From Cristatella mucedo (taxonomy: Eukaryota; Bryozoa; Phylactolaemata; Cristatellidae): a stretch of DNA of 64,000 bases. How positions within the stretch are numbered: the stretch's first letter is position 1; every line of letters starts with the position of its first letter. Shown here piece by piece: positions 1 to 15,597 of the stretch. The position numbers and the translations under genes are program-made. Location: the NCBI GenBank assembly GCA_009760855.2, contig WPIO01000001.1, forward strand, positions 16,637,501 through 16,701,500, read 5' to 3'. The notes beneath the pieces are model-generated. The model did no database searches, was not told where the DNA came from, and worked only from the letters and a program-made list of their open reading frames with translations.

Positions 1-2285
1 ATTTATTTAACACCCGCACCCGCGGGTAGGTTCGGGGGGGGGGAGTTTGGCGGCGTGAAGCCGCCGCGCTGCCATTACAAAGAAGCCTTAGCTTATTTAG
101 CAGCCTCGTTTGTAAAGCGGCAGAAAAGCTTTTACGGCTACGACGACCCCTCGCAGCGGGCTATACAGGATTGCTCACTGCAGGACTTGAATCCCCGAGC
201 TGGGTCCCGAGGAGAGCAAGTACCTTAGCTCCGCGGCTAAGACCTTTCGGTTCTGACTGAAATTCCTGGGCGAAGTGGGACGCGGTGGCGTAGCGCTGCC
301 AATTGGCGGCATCGGTTTGCTTAAGGAGAGAGCCGCTTGAGAACGAGCCGCAACTACGAGATACTGGACAGACTCGCTTTGGGATTGATTGGAAGAGCAC
401 ACGGTCAGTTAACTTAACGCGCAGCAGCAGCAGCAGCAGCGCACTTCGACAGCACGCCCAAGGAAGCGAACTTCAATTGAGACGAACGCACGTGCTCCTC
501 CTTCTCTGGACGCTTCGGGCGTGGCCTTCAACGGGTGACCTTCAAGGTGCTTTTGAAAAAAGAGCGTAGCCACCATTTTCTGGCCGTGCCTCAGTAACCG
601 CGAAGGTGAAAGCCGCGTGTGATGGCAAGAGTGACGAGCTCGTAGCGAAAAGACGATCGTCGTCCTTTGTTTTTTAGGAGGAAGAACTCACACCCCCCCT
701 GAGAGCTGCTATAATTTCGGATCGCGCGCCGGTGGCCAAATCTACGAGCCTTTCCTGCTTAGGGGGTAAGCTGAGAATTTCAAGGCCAAAATTTTTAAGC
801 GCACAATTTCGGACTTTGATATTGCTCGAACTAAGCAATCTTAGCACACACTGCGTCCCTTCCAGGAGAAGGGGAGGGGCAGGTCGCCGATGGGGGCCGC
901 GGCCCGACGGCTCCTCCGTTTCCGGTCCCTAGTCGCGTCCGTGTCGTACTCTTAATCTTATATTACTTCCTACCTGTCCTATTCCCATTCGCAGGTCTTG
1001 CAATCCATCAAGTCCTGCTACTTCCTGTTATACTCTTCCTGTCGTACAACGTTCGCTAGCTACAGACACGAGATAACGGAGCGTCGGCGTCGCGCCACCC
1101 AGCCGCCGCCGCTCCGCGCGAGCAAGTCTCTTCGACTCGTTCCCTCTTCCGTCCCCGTGGGCAAGGTCGCGGTGGGTGGCCCGAACAAGCGAATGCCGCG
1201 GCGGCCGCGTTTTCTTCCGCCGGCCTCGGCTGTCGTAGGGAATGGGCTGTTAACAGAGGCGCTGCGCCGGCCGTAGCCGGGGAGCCGACGCGGAACGCGC
1301 GCCGCCTCCGCCGTCGGCTTCGCCGGCGCTTCGCTCGACTGGCGAGGGGCGGCGCGACGTCTTCTGGCACCTTCTCTTTTCCCGCTGCCGCACTGGAAGG
1401 CGAAATCCTCGGTCGCGGAGCTCCGGGCCTCGACGTCCGCTCGCCGCGGGCCGTCGCTGGAGCGGCGGCCCGCGCGGTGCGCGCCGCCGCGAAACTCGAA
1501 CTGAAAAGTGCTGGCGACCCGCAGGCCACCGCCGGCGGCGGCCTGCGGCGGCCTGCGGGTCAGCGAGCGCGGTGACGGTGCAAGATGCACTCGCACTTTA
1601 GCAAGCACAAAAGAAGCACGGCGGTCCTTCGACAGCGAGAGGCCGCGACCGCGATTCACTGGAGCGATTTCGGGAGGGCGAGAGCCACCGAGTGCGTACT
1701 GACCACCGCCCTGCCAGCAGCCGCCGTCTCGCGGAGGCCACCGGCGCGACCGCGGCGTTCAGACAGTCTCTCTCTATGTCTCTCTCTCTCTCTCTCGCTC
1801 TCTCTCTCTCTCTTTCTGTCTCTCTCTCTCTCTCTTTCTGTCTCTCTCTCCCTCCTCTTCCTCTCTCCCTCTCTCCTGTCTCTGCCGCAGCCAAAGTGAA
1901 TCTTGAAAGGTCAGACGCTTTTTGAGGCGGCTATAATAATAATGATAACTACGATGAGACGGTGATAAAATAATAATGAATTTCAAAAATAATAAAGCGT
2001 CGATGCTTCGCCGTGAAGGATGCGGGAGAGCTCGTCCTTCGACGGTCGATCGAAACCCGACAAACCCTGCTCAGGCAGGCCGGCCATGCGGCCGGCCGTT
2101 CTGCCTGCGGCCTGTGCCCGCAGATCGCCGGACAGAGCGACAGCTGCGGCGTTGGCGTCATCATTTTACCGAGCGACGCCCCGCTTGGCTCGACGCCGCC
2201 GCTGCTGCTGCTGCGCGCGCGCACTGCGCTCACGCGAGCGTTCGCTGGGCCCGAGCGGCGCTCTGCTCCACCGTTCTGAACCGCG
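1..2285. other. GC-rich upstream region without a supported gene
   Basis: This stretch is GC-rich and CpG-rich, with short open frames on both strands that overlap one another and look like low-complexity products (runs of Arg, Ala, Ser). I found no conserved domain, splice pattern or start that would make a gene. It may hold the promoter and the missing N-terminal exon of the P450 gene downstream, because that gene lacks its membrane anchor and proline hinge. This is inference only. Confidence 0.5.
1767..1874. repeat. (CT)n microsatellite
   Basis: An almost pure CT tract with a few interruptions (TCTTTCTGTC). It explains the Ser/Leu-rich and Arg/Glu-rich open frames on the two strands here, which should not be read as proteins. 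Confidence 0.95.
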
Positions 2286-2395
2286 CCATGAATGCGTACC
2301 GAAAGCCGCTTAGGCTATGAGTGCGCTATGCAAAACTCTCCTGCGTAACACCCACATGGTCTTTATGACTTGGTGGAGTTACTGACGGAGATACA
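2286..2395 (+). mobile_element. LINE family B, 3' end fragment
   Basis: This segment matches the 3' untranslated ends at about 16931-17047, 50975-51110 and 53876-53990. The shared blocks are GAATGCGTACCGAAAGCCGC, the core TGCGCTATRCAAAACTC, and the block ending GAGTTACTGACGGAGATACA. Only the 3' end is present, as expected for a 5'-truncated LINE insertion. It ends about 95 bp before the first recognisable P450 exon, so any N-terminal residues predicted from this frame are retroposon sequence, not P450. Confidence 0.85.
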
Positions 2396-2489
2396 ATCGC
2401 GCGACGACGCCGCCGTAATTGGGGCGTACTCCGCCGTTCGCAAGCCGCTGTCGAAGGGCGTGGCGCTCAGACGGAGTCCGCGCGCGCAG

Positions 2490-6334
<3,845 letters not shown>

Positions 6335-6529
6335 AGTGAAGCCGTGCTTGACTCAAACGGCAGCCTCGTCTCGAACGGCCGCTGATTCGCGGCGACTATA
6401 GTTTAACGACACAGGTTCTGCTTGTGAAATATAATACGCTCATCGTTTTTGCTGACAAAAAAGTACTCTACAGTGACACGGAGACTTCAAAGGCTAGTTT
6501 GACCAAAAAGCTCATAGACCATGCAGGCA

Positions 6530-6670
6530 AGTAGTATGTGATTTTACCTTATTGGAGCCTCACCCTCACCCGAGACATTTTTACATTCAGACTATCGCTA
6601 ATGCTTGGTCTTCATAACGAAATATCTCGAATGAGTGTAAGTCTCCAATAATATAAAACCACATACTACT
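6530..6670. repeat. Terminal palindrome inside the left TIR
   Basis: The first 141 bp begin AGTAGTATGTG and end CACATACTACT. Internally, ATTGGAGCCTCACCCTCACC pairs with the complement of GAGTGTAAGTCTCCAAT, so the unit can fold on itself around a loop near 6590-6615. The same structure is found at the other end of the element. Confidence 0.85.
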
Positions 6671-6801
6671 CTATGGTATACTTTACAAATTAAGTATGCA
6701 TATATATTATAATACATTTTACGGGCTCAAATTAGGTTAATATTAGACTTCTGTATTAATATCTCAAAATTTAGCTAATATATATTATAGTAATTTTTTA
6801 T
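6530..6801 (+). repeat. Left terminal inverted repeat
   Basis: It pairs with the reverse complement of 27260-27529 over about 270 bp at roughly 85-90% identity by eye. Matching blocks include AGTAGTATGTGATTTTACC, CTCGAATGAGTGTAAG, CTATGGTATACTTTACAAA, GGCTCAAATTAGGT and CTGTATTAATATCTCAAAAT. Confidence 0.93.
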
Positions 6802-6855
6802 GAAAGTGAAACGTTTGCTAATTTTAGTTAAAAAAAAATATTTATACAATATAAG

Positions 6856-9800
6856 ATGTCTGTTATCAACCGATTTTCACGGCGCGATGGTGAAGCATTC
6901 AACCATCATGCAAACAGTCTCTTCCTATGAGAAAGTTTTTGGAGTTAAGCTTTCTTTGAGATAGAAATATGGCAAATCTTCGAAAGTTGTTCATTATCCT
7001 GTTTCTGAAGGTGACGTAAAAGAGTTAGTTGAACGACTTTTTGCCAATCAAGTAATCGAACCAAAGGTACAAGAAAAAACTGTTTCTTTAAGAAAGCAAA
7101 ACAACTCTGCAAGATAGAAACAAGCGGCTGGTTTTTTGGAAGAAGCAGCACCAGTGGAAACGAGATAGATTACGAATATGAAGGCTTTGATTTAGAAGAT
7201 GCAGATCTTGATGTCTTTAAGAGAAAGTGTAGTCGAGGTTTAGTGAATATTATGAAAGATATTTCTTCTTATCTTGGGAATGTAAAAATGGGTCTTCTGA
7301 TACAAGTGAAATTAGAGAATGCAAAGAACAAGGCTATATTTGCAACAATCAATGGTAGCTCTCCTGCAATCTTAAGCAGAGTTTCCCATTTTAACTCAAT
7401 CATTGGAAAACATTTTTCTATCTTTGAGAACATTTTTGAGAATTGGAATGAAGGTGGCTCAACTTGTAGAATAGTTGGTATTATTAACGCTTTTGAAAAA
7501 AATTTACTCGTTTTAATCCACGAGTTGGTGGTTCTAATTGCAGTTTACCAGAGAAAATAAAAAAAAGATGCATTATTAATATTAAAAAAGATTACAACTT
7601 TTGTGATTTTTGGTGTGTATTAAGAGCATTACATCCAAGAGATAATCACCCAAAAATGATACATGATCTAAGGCAAACAATGATTGAGAAATATTCTGAT
7701 ATTTTACCTTTATTAAAACCAATGTTTTTCCATTAAGTGAGGAAGATTCAAGAGTCATATTTATGGCAAATGGAAATGTTTCAATGGGAGAAGATGACAT
7801 CCCGAAACTTGCTAGACTTTAATGTTTCAATAAACGTCTATGCATTTACTTCTCCTATTACTCCTTTAGTTGTCAATGATGAAGAAAGTGAAAGACACAC
7901 AGATTCACTTCTTCTTTATACTAATCAAGTGAAATAACACTATTCACTTATAACAAATTTCAATTCTTTTTTTTAGAACAGAAAGTGATAGTGGCATACA
8001 TTTATCTTGTAGAAGATGCCTCCAAGATTTTATAGACAAGGCAAATTAGATGAGCCTGTTATTGATTGTAAGTCGGAACATTGTGGGACAACAAAAATAG
8101 AAATGCCTTTTGCAAAAAGTAGAAAAGACGGAACAGGAGATCTTGCTATGTTTTGAGATTTTGATAAAATGATAAAATCACCGTTGGTTGCATTTGCAGA
8201 TTTTGAATCTGTATTAGGTTCAATTGATAAACCAGAAGAAGCAATAAAAGGTTCATTTAATCAACACAAATCATGCTCTGGAGGCTATGTAATTTTAGAT
8301 CATGTAGAAAAGTTGCAGCAAACCATAAGCAAACATTTGGACCAAACTCTGTTAGTGAATTGATTATTTCATTAAAACAAGAGTGTGAAAAACAAGTTGA
8401 ATATTTAAAGGAACGTCTTGAAAAAATAGAGTATTTGATAGAACAACTATGCTCCCGAACAAGAAAAGAAGAATAGGAAGAAGCATCAGTTTGTTAGATT
8501 TGTGGAAAATGTTTACCAAAAGGATCGAAAGTATTTTATCATTGCATCTAACTGATGATTATACCTCGCACAATGAATGTAATTTAAATTAAGAATTTGT
8601 CCTAACACTTTTAAACTTCCTGTTTATATTCACAACTTGAGAGATTACGACTCCCATCTAATTGTTAATTGCCTTAATTGTGACTTAGACAATAAAAAAA
8701 GTAATTGCAAGTAATAAAGACAAGTTTTTAACTATTGACCTTGGCAACATATGTTTCAGAGATTCTTACCAACGTCTACAGAGCAGCCTCGATAGTCTCG
8801 TAAAGAATTTATATCAAACAAAAGATAATTTTAGTACAATAAGACACCATTTTCCAAATGCTACTGATGCGCAAATAGCACTATTAACGAAGAAAGGAAT
8901 CTATCCTTATGAGTACATGGATTATTTTGCTAGATTTGAAGAAACAAGTTTAGCACCAATTGAAAAGTTTTATTCAAACCTGAGTGGAAATATTACACAA
9001 GATGATTATGAACATGCAAAGAAAGTTTGGAATGCTTTTAAAATAAAAAACCCAAGAGAGCATCATGATTTTTACTTAACAAATGATGTGTTATCATTGG
9101 CAGACGTTTTTGAGAGATTTAGAGATCAAATTACCAAATGGATGCTGCTAAATTTTTAACAACTCCACAACTAACATGGACAGCAGGTTTAAAACATACT
9201 GGTGTTGCTCTTGAATTGTGGACAGATCCACATATGTATTTATTCTTTCAGACAGGAATTCGAAGAGGAATGACACAAGTGTCCAAACGGTATGCTAAAG
9301 CAAATAATCCAGGATGTAAAGATTTTAATCAAAATAAATTAAGTTCATATCTTTTATATTTTGATGCAACAAGTTTGTATGGCTGGGCAATGAAACAACC
9401 TTTACCTACTGGTGGCTTTAAGTTTCTACCAAAACAAAGAGTTAATATTTGGAATGAAAAGAAAGATGAGATAATCAAAAAGATGAAACCCACTTTAAAC
9501 AAAGGTTATGTCTTAGAAGTTAATACGTATTGTCCAAAAGATAAACATGATTTATTCTCTGATTAGCCTTTGCTACCAGATACGAAAAGAATAACAAAAA
9601 TTAAATACTCACCATATCAAAGTTCTTTCAAAAGAGGCGATGATCCTGCAAAAATATTAATAATGGATTTAGAACCAAAAAAGAAGTATGTTATACACTA
9701 TCTTAATCTAAAAACATGTATATAATTAGGATATGTACTAACACACATACATATAGTTACTGAGTTTGATCAAGAAGATTGGCTTTCTTCATACATCGTC

Positions 9801-10790
9801 AACAATACAAAGATGAGAGATAAAGCTACAAATGATTCTGAAAAGAGTTTCTTCAAATTACTAAATAATTTATTCTTTGGAAAAACAGTGGAGAATGTCA
9901 GAGGTAGAAGAAATATTGAATTGTTTAATGAAAACTCAGAGAAAGATTTATCAACAACGATAAGAAGATACATAAGTCCTAGACTTATGGATAGAAAGAT
10001 ATTGTCAAATAGTATTATTTGTGTTGAGAGTAATAAGGAAAGTGTAGTAATTAATAAACCAATCTATGTTGGGTTTTGTATTCTTGACTTATCAAAAATT
10101 TTAATGCGGAGTTTCTATTATCTAACTATGAAAAAGAGGTATGATGCAAAAATAAATCTATTGTACACTGATACTGATTCGTTAGTTATGGAAATCTTTA
10201 CTGAAGATGTTTACAAAGACTTTATTGAATATCCAGAAATGTTAGATCTCAATACTTTTCCAGATTACCCTTTCTGGGAAGATGAGAAAGCAAAACGTAT
10301 CATCAAAAGTAATAAGAAGGTTGTTGGTAAATTTAAAGATGAGATAACAGCTAAGATGCAATCAGAAATATTAAATGAATGTGTTTTCTTAAGACCAGAA
10401 AACTGTATTCATACAATATTTGAAATAATGGATCTGTTTATGAAATGAATGATATATTTAATAAAGAAGGAAAGTCAATTGGTAAATCTAAAAAAGCTAA
10501 AGGAGTTAAAGAATACGTAGTTGAGAAATAGCTGAAACATAAAGATTTCAAAGACTGTTTAGATACAAGAGTGGAGAGAAAATGTGAACAAGCATTACTT
10601 AGAAGTGAGAAACACCAAATATATACTGTCAAGCAGAGCAAAGTTGCATAATCAGCCTTTGACTAAAAACGTTACTGGTTGGACTGTGGTATTCATTCAC
10701 TTGCTTATGGTCGCTACAGAATAAAAGAGACAGGTGGAAAATGTATTGAATGCTTAAAAAATATTTATATATATGCCAAAACGAAAGCAT
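6856..10790 (+). pseudogene. Protein-primed family B DNA polymerase (Polinton PolB), broken
   Basis: This is the replicative polymerase of the element (DNA_pol_B_2 type). In order: an N-terminal block KKRCIINIKKDYNFCDFW (about 7560-7615); exonuclease I ADFES (8192-8210); exonuclease II HNLRDYDSH (8631-8658); KKGIYPYEYMDYFARFEE (8890-8945); exonuclease III YLTNDVLSLADVF (9073-9110); polymerase motif A YFDATSLYG (9357-9383); motif B NNLFFGK (9866-9886); motif C YTDTDS (10162-10180). The C-terminal part continues to about 10790 in another frame. Breaks include TAG at 9564, TAA at 9723, a shift near 9140-9160, one near 10440 and several in the first 1.5 kb. The longest clean stretch is 9813-10448. 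The first 300 bases may be a separate small gene. All catalytic motifs are still legible. Confidence 0.92.
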
Positions 10791-10952
10791 GAAGAATATA
10801 CATCTCCTGAACCAAAAATAAAAGTAACAGTTGAGCACAATTTGAGAGAGACCACAAGAGAAATGCATGAACTAAAAATAGAGATGGAATATGGGAAGGC
10901 TAAAGAAGAATTAATTCTTGAGATGATCGGAATATTTTATATTGAAATATAA
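10773..10952 (+). CDS. Small charged protein, unknown (59 aa)
   Basis: An intact frame directly after the polymerase. It is rich in Lys and Glu, has an N-terminal basic patch (MPKRKHEEY) and a likely short helical region. The start follows a TTATATAT run. I do not recognise it. It is one of the few unbroken frames in the element, but at 59 codons that could be chance. Confidence 0.5.
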   Translation: MPKRKHEEYTSPEPKIKVTVEHNLRETTREMHELKIEMEYGKAKEELILEMIGIFYIEI

Positions 10953-10972
10953 AAAATTTCACTATTATAGAA

Positions 10973-11230
10973 ATGGAAGAAAAAAATAAAAAAGTAGAAT
11001 CTGAACAGATTGAACAAAGTGAACAAGTTGAACAAAGTGAGAGCGAAGATGGAGTTGTTATTGATGATTTTAGAAGTCAGAGCGACGATTCAAATGATCC
11101 TGATTATAATCCAGAAGAAGATAAAGAAGATGATTCAGAATAGGATAGTAGTGAAGATGAAGGTTATGAACAATCATTTTGTTTTGAGGAAGAAGTACAA
11201 TACAATTACGTAAATGAAGATGAATTATAA
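10973..11230 (+). pseudogene. Acidic low-complexity protein, one stop
   Basis: An 86-codon frame of mostly Glu, Asp, Ser and Gln, with SEQ/VEQ repeats near the start and a DDSE...DSSEDEG stretch. It is interrupted by a single TAG at 11141 but otherwise stays open. Acidic proteins of this kind are common in large DNA viruses; no function can be assigned. ATTATAG sits just before the start. Confidence 0.5.
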
Positions 11231-11249
11231 AAATTAATATTTATATAGA

Positions 11250-11531
11250 ATGGATGTTTCTAGAATTCTTAGTTGTGAACAGTCAAGAGATATGGCACTT
11301 AAAATTTGTCTAAAAAAACTAAAAGGAGTTGATCAAAGAATTGTTAAGCATCCACTAGGTAAACCTATTCCAGATTTAGATAGTTCGTTCACTAGTATCC
11401 TTACAGAGATTTGTGAGACATGCGATAAACTAATGGAATGCAGAAGTAAAATAAATACAATGTTATCAGAAGCAGATACAAATTTAAGTCACCCAAAACT
11501 AAACAAGGAATGCAGATTGTTCACTCAGTAG
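11250..11531 (+). CDS. Unknown 93-aa protein
   Basis: Intact frame, MDVSRILSCEQSRDMALKIC at the start, ending TAG. It has four Cys spread along its length and a predicted helical middle. TATATAGA lies immediately before the ATG. I do not recognise the family. It sits in a run of short forward genes downstream of PolB. Confidence 0.6.
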   Translation: MDVSRILSCEQSRDMALKICLKKLKGVDQRIVKHPLGKPIPDLDSSFTSILTEICETCDKLMECRSKINTMLSEADTNLSHPKLNKECRLFTQ

Positions 11532-11567
11532 TAATTTTGTTAATTTTCTTTAGAGTTATTGTCGGAA

Positions 11568-12122
11568 ATGGCAACAACTACTGACTTTACTCATCCCAAT
11601 CTTGCTACTTCTGCTACTCTAATAAAATCCTATGTAGAATATCTCGTTAAATCTAGAGAGACTGCATTCGATGAATAAACACCTGACTCTGATATTTCAG
11701 TAATGACTGATACTTCAGTTATAAAATTCTATCTAACTGGGTGTGATATTGAAGCTCAAAAAGTAATTAGTTCTGGCCTAGCAAGTGTGACATCAAATCA
11801 TGAATCTACAATTAGAACAAAAGTTGATACGCTTGTAGATACTCCTGGAGAAATCTCTGGTTTTACTACATGGATCGCCAGTCAACTACCATCATTATTA
11901 ACGGTAATATCGGACATATCGGGAGTAAAGACAGGCATTTCTGGTATTGTTAAAGATGAATGCTATGCTATTCTGCTTCATATATCTGACGGAACAAGTG
12001 CTAGACAAAAGGCAACACTTGCTGCTCTTTCCGCATCAACGTCTACTACTGACCCATCTGCATCAATTACTACAACTGTCACAGCTGATACTATTCCAAC
12101 AAATACTATGTCGATAAGTTAA
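11568..12122 (+). pseudogene. Unknown Ser/Thr-rich protein, one stop
   Basis: A 184-codon frame from MATTTDFTHPNL to TAA at 12120-12122, broken only by TAA at 11676. The C-terminal third is Thr/Ser/Ala-rich and low in complexity. A virion or scaffold role is possible but unsupported. No family recognised. Confidence 0.55.
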
Positions 12123-12131
12123 TAATATAGA

Positions 12132-12425
12132 ATGGCTTCCATTGAAACAAGATGCACCTATTGTCTAACAGAAGTCCAAGGTCAACAATTATCAAATTTT
12201 AAGATTTGTTAATTTCCTATGGGTCGCATTGAGTACATTGTATGTACACTTTTAAAAGCTCTAAGAGTAGTTTTAGAATACAAAGCTTTAAGAGTTAATC
12301 ATTCTGATACGGAGATTTCAAGTATATTTACAAAAGTTAGAGATGGTTCTATTTTCTCAGAGTTTCTCAAGGATTTAAACGTAGAAAAAATAAATAGATA
12401 TATAAAAAAATTAATATACCAGTAG
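12132..12425 (+). pseudogene. Unknown small protein with an N-terminal CxxC, one stop
   Basis: A 97-codon frame with TRCTYCLTEVQ near the start, broken by TAA at 12210. The rest is basic and helical. The start follows AATATAGA, ten bases after the previous gene's stop. Its 3' end overlaps the convergent fibre-like gene on the other strand. Confidence 0.5.
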
Positions 12426-12861
12426 TGTTTGCAAGACTGTTAACAGAATTTACAGTTAAACTTCCACCTATTCTTTATTTTGGAATTCTTCTTAAAAATA
12501 CTAGTGTAGCAAGAATATTGGAGTAAAAACCACCACTGAAGTTAATAGAAATTAACCTATTTACATTCAGATTGCCTTTAATTGTATTAGTAAAATCTGT
12601 TGTAACTTTATTTGTATCAAGATATGTTTTTGTTGATATTTTGTTACAAAATCTTGGTTCAAGTACAATAAAATATTTTTTTTTTGAGTTCGCAGATAAG
12701 TCGCCTTCTATTGCTATATCTTGATAAGTTTTTAATTAATTGGTATTAACAAAAGTTTTTGAAACTGCTTCTAATGAGTCTACTGTTTTACCAAGGTTTT
12801 TAATTCTATTTATTCCAAAATCGGGAGTACCATTCAAATCTAAAAACTTTCTGGTAAGCAT
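12367..12861 (-). pseudogene. Fibre-like protein (copy 3), broken
   Basis: A 164-codon reverse frame. It opens with a FLDLNGTPDFGINRIKNLG segment followed by a SLEAVSKTFV motif, equivalent to the N-terminal 'NPxDAVxKxYVD' repeat of tail-fibre-like proteins, then a beta-rich remainder. It contains TAA codons near 12736 and 12471. It is the last of three consecutive reverse-strand genes with this design. Fibres of this type are attachment spikes; here that is inferred only from the motif and neighbours. Confidence 0.6.
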
Positions 12862-13746
12862 TTAAATTACCTCTATATAAAAATACAAGATAATAATCGT
12901 ATTAAAATATTTGTTTTTAAAAATAAAAGGAGAACTTTCTACTAGTTCTCTATTTCTATTCAGAGTATATCCACCAAAAAGTTGTGTATCTTGAACTTGC
13001 GATAATGAAGATAGTAACGGCATAAGAACTCTTTTGCCAGCAAGATCATTTTGTATCTCATAAGGTGTTACAAGATCAAATAATCCTCTAGTTATTTCAA
13101 GTGTTCCTAAAGTACTATTCCATCTACTAGTAATAGTTTTTGCGCCTATAGTTGTTGTTAGAGAACTATTCATAACACCTTGAAATTTTATAATATATAC
13201 ATTTCCATCTGATACTTTATTTAGATAACAACGATTAACACCATCGTTAGGATTAACCGGATCATTTCTAATAATAATGAGATTGCCTGCCATATCTAAA
13301 GAACCATTGATAGTTCTTCCAGTTAATTTAACAAAATTATCATCCATGTAAGCTGTGCTTGGTACATCAATATCTGAGTATGGTGGATTATTAACACTTA
13401 TCAAGTCATTTACAGTTAATGTTCCAGTATAGCCCCACTTGTTTTTGACAATTTAGTGTCTGCATACTCTTTTGTAGCAGCATCACTAGGATTTACAGGA
13501 TTTGCAAGATCTTTTAATCTATAGTTGCTCATATCAATGTCACCATCAGATATGGTTCCTCTAGAAACTTCTGTAACAAAGTTTGAGTCTATATATTTTC
13601 TATTTACTGTATCTCCTGAATCAACAGGATCACCAAGATGTGTCATTAAATTTTGGGTTCATATTCAGCGAGCCAGAAAGTATATCACCACTTCTAAGGA
13701 TATAGTTTTTTGTGCTTGTTCATTTTTTACGAAAATCAAACGACAT
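12862..13746 (-). pseudogene. Fibre-like protein (copy 2), broken
   Basis: Two clear repeat modules, LGDPVDSGDTVNRKYIDSNF and LANPVNPSDAATKEYADTKL, are followed after a frameshift near 13416 by a third (RNDPVNPNDGVNRCYLNKV) and a beta-rich C-terminal domain. There is also a TGA and a shift in the first 110 bases. These modules are typical of the shafts of trimeric phage and virus fibres. The start is preceded by TATAGAAA, only a few bases after the stop of copy 1. Confidence 0.75.
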
Positions 13747-13749
13747 TTT

Positions 13750-14611
13750 CTATACTATACTTACAAGAAAATCAACATAGGAGGGATTACTTGCTGCTGA
13801 GAAATTATTAATAACATAACTGCATGATCCATCAATATTTATTACTAAAGCTAAAGTTCCAGATACACCAAAAGTATTATCACTTGTTAAGTCTAAGAAT
13901 GCACCTGTATTTTTTGTTACCCGCAGAATACTAGATATAATACCAAAATTGTTTACTGTACCAGGAACAAAGGTTTTCAATCGTGTTCCATAGCCTATCT
14001 TGTTTCCATCTTGGATTAACATTGGCATATCAGCAGGTGTACTTTTGTAAAGTAGAAGTTTCTGTTCCAGTTCCATTTGCATTTATATTTAGACCTAAAC
14101 TGGTTAGTGGTAACAGACTTTGAAAACTAGTAAATCTTTGATATCTAAAATAGCATTGTTGTTTACTATTGTCAACTGTTTACTTACTTAATAATTCTGA
14201 ATTTTTCAAAGAAATAATTCTGTTTAGTCCTAAGTCAAGATTTGTATTCGAATTTTCATTGAAAACTTGTGTCATATTTTTTAGAAGGCCATAGATTAAA
14301 ATTTTATAAGGTCTAGAATCTTGATAACTAGTTCCATCTGCAGAATTTCCTGATATACCAATAACATTTTTACAATTCAGTTGAGAAGAAAGTATTCCAT
14401 TATTCTTTGCAAGTAAGTTTTAACAATTTCCAACAGAAGCCATATCTCCTGAGACATTATTAGCAACACTTCCACCAAAATCTGAACCAAGTGCATAGTC
14501 TAATCTTATTGCATCAGAATAATTTATTGGATAAGATAAATTAGTTACTGTATTTCCATTTGCATCAAGATCTGTAAATACTTCACCATTAATCTTTGAT
14601 ATAATTTCCAT
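13750..14611 (-). pseudogene. Fibre-like protein (copy 1), broken
   Basis: Starts MEIISKINGEVFTDLDANGN and carries one LSYPINYSDAIRLDYA module. The following ~100 codons lead to a Gly/Thr-rich beta domain at 13750-14082 that looks like a C-terminal head. Breaks: TAA near 14420 and at least one frameshift near 14080-14180. It is divergent from the forward gene at 14655. Confidence 0.7.
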
Positions 14612-14654
14612 TATATAATATATATGAAGAAAAGTTCAAGATCATATTTTATAA

Positions 14655-15597
14655 AAACAAGTTGGTTCTATTGAAGAAGATATACAATCTGGAATAGATA
14701 CAACAAAAGAAATTATATCACGTACAACAATGGCAGCAGAGATTGGCTCAAAAGCAGTTGCACAGATTGCACCAAAGATTGCTAAGAAACTTAGCTTACA
14801 CGCATCAAACAAGATAGCCACAATTGTTCCAAGAGTTTTACAATCATTCACAGTAACTGGGACTGTAGGTAAAGCACTTGGTGAGTTTCTTTCAGGAGTA
14901 ACAGGAGTTGTAGACGTCAAATTGTCTGAAAAAAATAGTTAATGATCTTGCTTCTGGAAAAAACGGAAATGTTTCTTGGAAGACAATTGCATATAAAAAA
15001 GGCCTTTCAAAAATGGTTGCTTCTTTGGAAATTGGTTATTATATACATGAAATATTACTTCAAGCAGAAAAAGCAAAATCAGACTGGTATTTAAATCCAC
15101 GTAAGTTTCTGACAGAGACATTCAGAAAAGTTTTTTGGGATAGCATTCAAGTAGACCCAATTGCTTGAAAAAAGAATTTCTTAGAAATAAGATCAGGCGG
15201 ATTAGTACCTGCTATTCCAGCAATAATAGCCAGCATAGCTAGTATAATTGGTACGGTCGGACTTACTTTAACTATTAAAGTTACAGTTGCTAGTTTTATT
15301 AAGAAGATAGTTGACTTAACATTGTACACATCAATATCACCCCCAATGAACACTCATGAGGAAAGATTAAGTGCGCCGAGTTTACAAAGTAATAGACTAA
15401 AAAATTCAATTGTGGACATAAGAAACATGGTAGAATTGCTTGATCGCGGTGTAGATATTGATCTGTCTGATAAAGTAAAAAACTCAGAAGCGAAGAACAA
15501 ATTGGAATATTTGAAGAGTGGAAGGAAATTAGTTGAAGAATCTAGAGTATCATATTCAGAAGAGTTAAAGAGAGACATACAAAAAGTGGAGTCTTAA
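14655..15597 (+). pseudogene. Putative virion membrane or core protein, unknown family, broken
   Basis: The first part is basic and amphipathic (IGSKAVAQIAPKIAKKL). The open frame shifts by one base in a run of seven A near 14930. It then continues with a TGA at about 15166, a hydrophobic segment VPAIPAIIASIASIIGTVG at about 15210, and a charged coiled-coil tail to 15597. The hydrophobic stretch suggests membrane insertion. It could be a minor capsid or core protein; I do not recognise it. Confidence 0.5.

Noticed and set aside
1056-1659. Overlapping Arg/Ala-rich reverse frames up to 199 codons
   Set aside because: Two frames overlap in the same GC-rich sequence; composition alone explains the lack of stops.
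2370-2489. P450 N-terminus read from 2370
   Set aside because: The frame starts at a non-ATG codon inside LINE 3' UTR and does not resemble a P450 anchor or hinge.
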